Assembly (NCBI RefSeq): GCF_000262465.1
Contig: NZ_CM001489.1
Span: 2,875,735 to 2,939,734, forward strand
Source of the DNA: Frankia sp. QA3
Lineage (GTDB): Bacteria; Actinomycetota; Actinomycetes; Frankiales; Frankiaceae
DNA: 64,000 bases
Reading direction: 5' to 3'
In this document: positions 58,665 through 64,000 of the stretch, piece after piece
Layout of the letters: every line of letters starts with the position of its first letter
How positions within the stretch are numbered: position 1 is the stretch's first letter
Translations under genes and position numbers: made by a program
The notes under the pieces: model-generated
The model's input: only the letters and a program-made list of their open reading frames with translations
Databases searched by the model: none
Told to the model about the DNA's origin: nothing

Positions 58665-60241
58665 GGCTGTCCGCCCAGCGAGAGCTGCCGGCGGGCGGCC
58701 CGCAGGCCGGCACCGAGCGCCCCGATGACGGGCCGGCGCGCCGGGTCGGGGTCCAAGGCCACCGCCAGCAGCTCGTCGAGCTGGGCCGGATAGCCGGGCA
58801 GCATTCCCTCCAGTCCCGGCTGCGGCGGGGGTGGCAAGGTGCCAGCAGATGCCGGGCTGGGTGGGCGCCCGCCGAGTGCGTCCAGGACGAGCGCGGCGAC
58901 CTGGTAGACGTCGGTGCCTGGTCCGGGGCGACCACGCCGTGGCTCGCCGCCCTGGTGACGCCGCTGCTCGGGTGCGGAGAAGGGACCGCCCTCGCCGGCA
59001 AGCTCGGTCATCCCGGCCAGCCCCAGGTCGCAGGGAACCACCGCGGCCCGAGCCCGGCCCGGGCTGGTGAGCACGATGTTGTCCGGGCTCAACGACCGGT
59101 GCGCGTGCCCGTGCCGGTGCAGGGCTCCCAACGTCCGGCACAGATCCGCGGCCGCGGCGAACACGGCCGCCGTGGCCAGCCGATCCGGATGGCCACGAGA
59201 CGGGGCGCGGTCATGGCGCTGACCGAGCGGGCCGTGCTCACCGCGCCTCCCGCGCTGACCGCCGAGCGCGTCTGTCTGCCCGCCGTGGACGTCCCGCCAC
59301 GTCCGTCCGGCCGGCGCCGACATCACCAGCAGAGCCTGGCCGGCGCGCTCGGGTTCGTCACCGTCGGCACTGTCGAGGCCGTGGCGGACCAGCAGGCGGG
59401 GCAGGCCGGCCGCGCCGGCAAGCTCGACGAGCAGATCCGCCTGTGTTCGCAGCCCGGCCCACCGATTCCGGGCATCGGGCGTCGCGCGGCTGATCTGGAG
59501 CTGGCGCAGGCGGACCACCCGCGCCCGCGGCTCCAGCTCACGCGCGGCGGCGTCGCGCAGCACCCACGATCGGTCCGGGCCGACGCTCTCCACGATCGGG
59601 TCGTGCAGCAGATAGTGGGTGTTACCGGCCCTCAGCTCCGCCCCGCCGCGCCAGGTGCCGGCATCTGGGTCGGCGAGGTCGAGGACGTCGTCGTCGGGCC
59701 GGATGCGCAAACGCGCCAGGGAGGGGCGCGTCGGCGTCTCGGCATACGGGTCGTAATAGGCCCGCCTGATGCCCGCGGTTTCCGGCTGCATCAGCAGGTT
59801 GCGCAGCGGGGTCTCGTCACACAGGACGATGTCGACGCCGGTCAGGTGCTGCTGCTTGACTTTCCATCGTTCCCAGCTCTGACCCGTCGGGCCGTCCAGG
59901 CTCACCGGGACGCACAGCGTCCACTTCTCGATCCGGTAACCGTTCTCCGCCGCCGCTTGACAGGCACGGGTAAACGACTTCCTGACATTACTCATCTGGC
60001 CGGGGCCGACGCCGTCGATGAAGTACTTCACCTGCCAGATCTGCACCCGGCCGGTCAGATCGCCGACGAACACATCGATGCCCCAGTCGCCCGGGGCCGC
60101 TTGGACGACATGGGCTGGCCCGTACAGCGTGTCCACGAGCGACGCGACCATCTGCTCGAACTCATGCCGGCCCCCCTCGGCATAGGCACGGACGCGATGC
60201 ACCTGAAAATTGATAGGTGGTACCCCGGCCGGATCATTCAT
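58661..60241 (-). CDS. Mrr-like nuclease fused to a pseudokinase
   Basis: A 526-residue two-part protein. Residues about 20-180 look like an Mrr-type PD-(D/E)xK nuclease: Glu29 (HEFEQMV), Asp56 (GDWGIDVF) and Gln70-Val-Lys72 (IWQVKYF) are in the right order. Residues about 200-510 have a protein-kinase fold: catalytic loop HRSLSPDN near 381, DLG near 405 and APE near 424. The catalytic Asp of HRD is Ser and the ATP-binding Lys strand reads VVRLRQL, so it is probably a pseudokinase or ATP sensor. It heads the operon with the helicase and resembles PglW-type nuclease-kinase fusions in general layout. Role inferred: sensing and cutting invading DNA. Confidence 0.78.
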   Translation of the reverse strand: MNDPAGVPPINFQVHRVRAYAEGGRHEFEQMVASLVDTLYGPAHVVQAAPGDWGIDVFVGDLTGRVQIWQVKYFIDGVGPGQMSNVRKSFTRACQAAAENGYRIEKWTLCVPVSLDGPTGQSWERWKVKQQHLTGVDIVLCDETPLRNLLMQPETAGIRRAYYDPYAETPTRPSLARLRIRPDDDVLDLADPDAGTWRGGAELRAGNTHYLLHDPIVESVGPDRSWVLRDAAARELEPRARVVRLRQLQISRATPDARNRWAGLRTQADLLVELAGAAGLPRLLVRHGLDSADGDEPERAGQALLVMSAPAGRTWRDVHGGQTDALGGQRGRRGEHGPLGQRHDRAPSRGHPDRLATAAVFAAAADLCRTLGALHRHGHAHRSLSPDNIVLTSPGRARAAVVPCDLGLAGMTELAGEGGPFSAPEQRRHQGGEPRRGRPGPGTDVYQVAALVLDALGGRPPSPASAGTLPPPPQPGLEGMLPGYPAQLDELLAVALDPDPARRPVIGALGAGLRAARRQLSLGGQP

Positions 60242-60474
60242 TCACTGCGCCCCCGCTGGTTCGCCAACCCCTGGAGCCGGTTGATCGCAGGACCGACCAA
60301 CGACCACCGGTGAGCATATAGCACTTACTTTACGTTAGTTCACAGCCTTCCCTGACTTCGGCCCGTCAACGAAATCGCCTGGTCCGAGCGTTCCGCGCCA
60401 GCTCGGAACGACGACACTGCTGCCAGTCCCGCGTGTGGGGAATGCGGGGTGTGCCGGCGGTGGTTGGCGCCGTC

Positions 60475-61173
60475 ATGGCGACTCTCGGACTGATCGGCAG
60501 TGGCAACATCGGTGGGACGCTGGCGCGCCTGGCCATCCCGGCCGGGTACGACGTGGTCCTGAGCAACTCGCGCGGCCCGGACACGCTGCGGGACCTCGTG
60601 GCCGAGCTCGGGCCGCGTGCCCGCGCCGCCACCGCCACGCAGGCCGCGGCGGCCGGCGACGTCGTGGTCGTGACCGTGCCGCTGCGGGCCTACCGGGACG
60701 TTCCCGTCGAGCCGCTCGCCGGCAAGGTGGTCATCGACACGAACAACTACTACCCGGACCGGGACGGCACCATCGCCGCGTTGGACGACGAGTCCACCAC
60801 CACCAGCGAACTGCTCGCCGAGCACCTGCCGACCTCGAAGGTGGTCAAGGCGTTCAACAACATCTACTACCGGCATCTGCAGTCGCTCGCCCGGCCCGCC
60901 GGTGCGCCCGACCGCTCGGCGCTGCCGATCGCCGGCGACGACGCGGACGCCAGGGCGACGGCCGCGGCCTTCCTCGACGCGCTCGGATACGACGCCGTCG
61001 ACGCCGGCCCGCTGGCCGAGGGATGGCGCTTCCAGCGTGATACCCCGGTCTACGTCACCCCCTACTTCGGGCCCGACGGCGGCGTGCACGGCGACGGCGG
61101 CCAGGTGGACGCGGCCGCCGTGCGGGCCGCGCTGGCCGCCGCCCGCCGCTACGCGGACATCGCCCGCGGCTGA
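60475..61173 (+). CDS. F420-dependent NADP oxidoreductase family protein
   Basis: A 232-residue dinucleotide-binding protein with motif LGLIGSGNIGGTLARLA at the start, VVLSNSRGPDTL, VVVTVPLRAYRDV and VIDTNNYYPDRDG, as in NADPH:F420 oxidoreductase-like proteins. Some members reduce F420; others act on unrelated substrates, so the name reflects the family only. The ATG at 60475 starts exactly at the Rossmann fold; earlier starts are possible but add unlikely sequence. It is divergent from the defence-like operon with a gap of about 230 bp that includes an A+T-rich stretch (60310-60345) fit for promoters. Confidence 0.82.
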   Translation: MATLGLIGSGNIGGTLARLAIPAGYDVVLSNSRGPDTLRDLVAELGPRARAATATQAAAAGDVVVVTVPLRAYRDVPVEPLAGKVVIDTNNYYPDRDGTIAALDDESTTTSELLAEHLPTSKVVKAFNNIYYRHLQSLARPAGAPDRSALPIAGDDADARATAAAFLDALGYDAVDAGPLAEGWRFQRDTPVYVTPYFGPDGGVHGDGGQVDAAAVRAALAAARRYADIARG

Positions 61174-61174
61174 G

Positions 61175-61195
61175 CCCGGCACCCGCCGCGCCGGG
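61175..61195. terminator. Hairpin between convergent genes
   Basis: CCCGGC-N9-GCCGGG directly after the reductase stop and before the end of the leftward gene at 61200. Likely a shared terminator. Confidence 0.4.
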
Positions 61196-61199
61196 TGGC

Positions 61200-62234
61200 T
61201 CAGCGCGGGTGGAACGTCACCGTGACGGGACGGGCGCCGCGGGGGTCGTCCGTCCGGCGGGCGAGGTCGCGGTCGAAGACCCGGCCGACGGAGTTGCCGG
61301 CCAGATCCTCCAGGACGGGATCGACGACGAGCCGGTGCGGCCCGCACGCCCAGCCCTGTCGCGGGGCCAGCCGCCACGACCGCTCCTCGGCGCCGACGTC
61401 CGCGACGCCGTCGACGGGCCGGCCCTCGGGCCCGACGACGCGCAGGCAGCGGGCGACCAGGCCGTGGTCGAGCGGCCGGCCGAACCCGACCTGAAGCGGT
61501 TCGGCGGTGCCGACATGCGGGACGCGCAGGGTCCAGGTGTGCGGGTCGACGTGGCGGCGCTCGTCGCCGGCGACCTGGTAGCGCCGCTCGGCCCCGGCCC
61601 GCAGCCGGCGGCCGCGGGCGTCGCGGAACCCGTCGTCGACCACCAGCCGGAACGGTGCGCCGGACCGCAGGGGGTAGCCGGCCTCGCGGTGCGGGGCGAG
61701 ACCCCGCTTGATCCGCGCCGGGTCGAGCAGGACGGTGAGCCGGCGCCGGGCGGCGTCCCACAGCTCCTGTTCGGTCGCCAGCAGCGCCCCGGCCAGGACA
61801 TCGCCGGCGTCGTCGACGAGCCGCACGTGGCCCGCCGCGTAGCCCTCGCTCATCGGTGCGCTGAACCAGACGTAGCTGCGCAGCAGGTTGCGTGGCACGG
61901 TCGCCGCGCTCGGGTGGATCGCGAGGACTTCAGTGGTGGCCGCCTCGTCGGCGCCGGCGCGGGTCAGCTCGGCCACGGCGGCACCGTCGACGGTGACGAC
62001 GTACGCGGTGCCGTCGAGAAAGGGAAAGCGTGGCACGAAGCAGGTGTCGGGGCCGTCGCGCAGCAGCCGCCCGGCCGTCGGCGGGGCGGTGCCGAGCGCC
62101 ACGGCGCTGACCGGGTGGATCCGCACCCGCGCAGCCAGCTCCAGCCCAGCCAGTTCCGCCAGCCCCGCCAGCCGGATGCAGTCCGCCCCGCCGTGCCGCG
62201 ACCACGACACGGCGACCCCGCTGCGGTCGACCAC
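61200..62234 (-). CDS. Uncharacterised protein, beta-rich
   Basis: A 344-residue protein of no family I recognise. Hydrophilic, with many short beta-like stretches; the second half (SGAPFRLVVDDGFRDARGRRLRAG; LAPRQGWACGPHRLVVDPVLEDLAGN) has the look of bacterial Ig-like domains of the SbsA/Big_5 kind, where RLVVDP.LEDLAGN is typical. There is no signal peptide. The GTG at 62234 is chosen because AGGAGG lies six bases upstream; a GTG at 62273 is also in frame. It follows the beta-propeller gene by 67 bp, so the two are probably one transcript. Confidence 0.65.
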   Translation of the reverse strand: MVDRSGVAVSWSRHGGADCIRLAGLAELAGLELAARVRIHPVSAVALGTAPPTAGRLLRDGPDTCFVPRFPFLDGTAYVVTVDGAAVAELTRAGADEAATTEVLAIHPSAATVPRNLLRSYVWFSAPMSEGYAAGHVRLVDDAGDVLAGALLATEQELWDAARRRLTVLLDPARIKRGLAPHREAGYPLRSGAPFRLVVDDGFRDARGRRLRAGAERRYQVAGDERRHVDPHTWTLRVPHVGTAEPLQVGFGRPLDHGLVARCLRVVGPEGRPVDGVADVGAEERSWRLAPRQGWACGPHRLVVDPVLEDLAGNSVGRVFDRDLARRTDDPRGARPVTVTFHPR

Positions 62235-62301
62235 GTCCGCCCTCCTACAGCCGCCCGCCGTCAGCCCGTCCACAGCTCACTCGATCTACCGCCGGCCCGG
62301 C

Positions 62302-63405
62302 CTACAGGGAGGCGGACTTCAACGAGCGCAGGTGCCGCCGCCCGTCGGGGTCGGTCTGCAGGGCCAGCACGTGCTCGCCGTCGAGGTTCGCAAGCCTGGT
62401 GATGCCGTGGAGGTCCGCGGTCTCCCGCGGCACCCCGACCGGCTCGGTGGGCTCGGTCAGCGGGGCCTGGGCGTCGATGTCGCGGCGCGCGATCTTGATC
62501 AGACCATGCGAGGTGTTCGCGACGAGCAGGTACTCCTCGCCGCCCTGGACGAAGGAGACCATGTCCAGCGGCTGGTTCATCGCGCCGAGCTCGGCGACGG
62601 TGCGCCCGACCACCTTGGTGCCCGGGGCCAGCTCGGCCAGCGGGAAGTGCACGACCGGCGTGCAGGTGTAGCTCGCCAGGATGGCGCGACCGCCGTCGAA
62701 GGGCACGAACGTGCGGATCGGCGCCGCCGTCTCCCACTTGCCGTGCGAGACGTGGTAGATCTCCAGGTTGTTGCCCGCCGCGTCGGCGGCGTCGGTGAAC
62801 GGGAACGGGATCCGCCGCAGCTTGGAGGAGAACTCCTCGTTGGACAGCCCGGCGACCAGCAGCGCCCCGTCCACGTACGCGAGGTCGGTGACCGTCGAGG
62901 TGCGGATCGGGCGGCGCAGGATGCGGATCGTGCGGGAGCCGACCGTGATCTCCTCCCCCTCGTCGCCGAGGGGCAGGACGACGTCGACGCGCTCGTCGTC
63001 GGGGGCCGGAGCGTCGGCGATCGCCACCGACGCGACCGGGACGTCGGTGAGCGGCACCTCGCTGATCGAGGCGTCCGCCCGGTCGATGCGCACCAGCACC
63101 GCCTGGGCGCTCTCGCCGTGGCCGCGCTGGACCGACAGGTAGATGTTGCCCGAGTCGGGGTGGACGGCGAGGTCGCGGATGGCGACGTCGGCCGCGTCCG
63201 CGCCCAGCAGTGAGCCGACCCGCGCGTCGACGTCGGCCAGCTCGAACGGCCCCGACCCGGCCGTGCGGCCCGGGTCGGAGACGTCGACCGCGAAGACGGT
63301 CGCCGTGGCGTTGTCGGCGAGGAACAGGATCCCCGCCGGGCCGAAGGTGATCGGGCCCGCCGAGCCGAGCTCCGCCCGGCCGACCCGCAGTCCGTACTCG
63401 GTCAC
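62302..63405 (-). CDS. Beta-propeller-like protein of unknown function
   Basis: A 367-residue protein with repeated units of the form GxLxVAxxxxxxVxxxD: GPAGILFLADNATATVFAVD, HPDSGNIYLSVQ, VDGALLVAGLS, GGEEYLLVANTSHGLIKI, each about 50-60 residues apart, which suggests a six- or seven-blade propeller. No signal peptide is evident, so it is probably cytoplasmic. No catalytic residues can be named. The GTG start has GGAG seven bases upstream. It appears to be co-transcribed with the following uncharacterised gene. Confidence 0.68.
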   Translation of the reverse strand: MTEYGLRVGRAELGSAGPITFGPAGILFLADNATATVFAVDVSDPGRTAGSGPFELADVDARVGSLLGADAADVAIRDLAVHPDSGNIYLSVQRGHGESAQAVLVRIDRADASISEVPLTDVPVASVAIADAPAPDDERVDVVLPLGDEGEEITVGSRTIRILRRPIRTSTVTDLAYVDGALLVAGLSNEEFSSKLRRIPFPFTDAADAAGNNLEIYHVSHGKWETAAPIRTFVPFDGGRAILASYTCTPVVHFPLAELAPGTKVVGRTVAELGAMNQPLDMVSFVQGGEEYLLVANTSHGLIKIARRDIDAQAPLTEPTEPVGVPRETADLHGITRLANLDGEHVLALQTDPDGRRHLRSLKSASL

Positions 63406-63523
63406 GTTGATCTCCTCGATCTCCTCGGTGGGAACAAGACTCCGCCGCGACCTTCACAACATTGTTCACCGGCGAACTGTTCCATTGGCGCGTCCCCCGC
63501 GAGCCCATCCACGAACGTCCAGC

Positions 63524-63567
63524 GGGTCTCGGGCGGGTCTCGGGCGGGTCTCGGGCGGGTGTCGGGC
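63524..63567 (+). repeat. 11-bp tandem repeat, four copies
   Basis: The unit GGGTCTCGGGC occurs four times head to tail (one base differs in the fourth). It lies just downstream of the esterase gene stop, in the gap before the beta-propeller gene's promoter. Confidence 0.9.
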
Positions 63568-63572
63568 GGCGG

Positions 63573-64000
63573 TCAGGTGGCGGACAGCAGGCGCCGAAGC
63601 CAGTTCAGCCGGGCGGCGGCGGCCTCCTGGGAGATCCGTGCCTGCGGCGCGAACAGGGTGAAGCCGTGGAAGCCGCCGGGCCAGACGTGCAGCTCCGTCT
63701 GGACGCCGGCCCGCAGCAGGCGGGTGGCGTAGTCGATGTCCTCGTCGCGGAACGTCTCGGCGGAGCCGACGTCGACGAACGCCGGCGGCAGGCCGGTCAG
63801 GTCGCCGGCCCGCGCCGGCGCCGCGTAGGGGGAGACGTCCGGCCCGCCGACGCCGGCGCCGAGCAGGGCCGCCCAGCCGGTCCGGTTCGACGTGCCGTCC
63901 CAGACCCCGAGGCCGGCCATCTGCGCGGTGGACGGCGAGCCGCCGCGGTCGTCGAGCATCGGGCACATCAGCAGCTGGCCGGCCAGCGCCGGGCCGCCGC
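63573..64000 (-). CDS. Alpha/beta hydrolase (hormone-sensitive-lipase-like esterase), C-terminal part
   Basis: The frame runs off the right edge of the window, so the N terminus with the nucleophile elbow is missing. The visible 142 residues carry the late catalytic residues: Asp in PPAFVDVGSAETFRDED and His in WPGGFHGF, as in HSL-family carboxylesterases. The segment LLMCPMLDDRGGSPS is the usual strand after the nucleophile. Substrate not predictable. Confidence 0.88.
   Translation of the reverse strand, partial: GGPALAGQLLMCPMLDDRGGSPSTAQMAGLGVWDGTSNRTGWAALLGAGVGGPDVSPYAAPARAGDLTGLPPAFVDVGSAETFRDEDIDYATRLLRAGVQTELHVWPGGFHGFTLFAPQARISQEAAAARLNWLRRLLSAT

Overview
The window is about 70% G+C or more, uses GTG starts freely, and codes on both strands with short gaps, as in an actinobacterium. 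A squalene-hopene cyclase, a group 1 truncated haemoglobin, an Lsr2-like protein, an HspR-type regulator, LLM-class flavin enzymes, an F420-dependent-type reductase and many IS fragments together suggest a Frankia-type or related soil actinomycete. This is inference; no rRNA or marker gene is present to settle it.

Layout. 1-11451: aromatic catabolism. The end of a ferredoxin reductase faces a minus-strand cluster for homoprotocatechuate (3,4-dihydroxyphenylacetate) meta-cleavage: hpaD, hpaE, a DHDPS-type aldolase, a GntR regulator and an unusual FAH-RraA fusion. Behind it lie an aldehyde dehydrogenase and a MaoC hydratase, with a divergent acyl-CoA dehydrogenase and an IclR regulator. Two promoters share the box ATGGAATCGTATA. 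11936-15943: a giant duplicated PAS-GGDEF diguanylate cyclase. 16033-20850: an IS graveyard (IS3, IS21, IS5 and ISL3 remnants) with broken host genes; the IS5 element sits at the centre of a perfect 58-bp inverted repeat. 20860-25290: a SnoaL/SRPBCC fusion, an XRE-ATPase regulator and a broken glycosyltransferase.

25288-32062: a remnant island at tRNA-Leu(GAG). It is bounded by an 86-bp direct repeat that includes the tRNA 3' end, contains a cut serine recombinase, and carries a phosphorothioate-dependent type IV restriction enzyme, a PP2C phosphatase, hspR, a broken hsp20 and an ISL3 element. 32151-41037: PAP2 phosphatase, TetR-shc (hopanoids), a second diguanylate cyclase, and several genes with apparent internal deletions. 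42411-48519: an operon of two luciferase-like monooxygenases flanking a heterodimeric ABC exporter. 48574-54460: LuxR regulator, secreted protein, methyltransferase, PPOX protein, Lsr2-like protein, haemoglobin and a beta-hydroxyacid dehydrogenase.

54493-60241 is the best candidate for an undescribed system. It is a tightly coupled three-gene operon (4-bp overlaps) encoding an Mrr-like nuclease fused to a degenerate protein kinase, a Dna2/NAM7-type SF1 helicase, and a winged-helix-like protein of unknown family; I read it as a probable nucleic-acid defence module. 60475-64000: F420-type reductase, two uncharacterised proteins (one probably a beta-propeller) and the end of an esterase.
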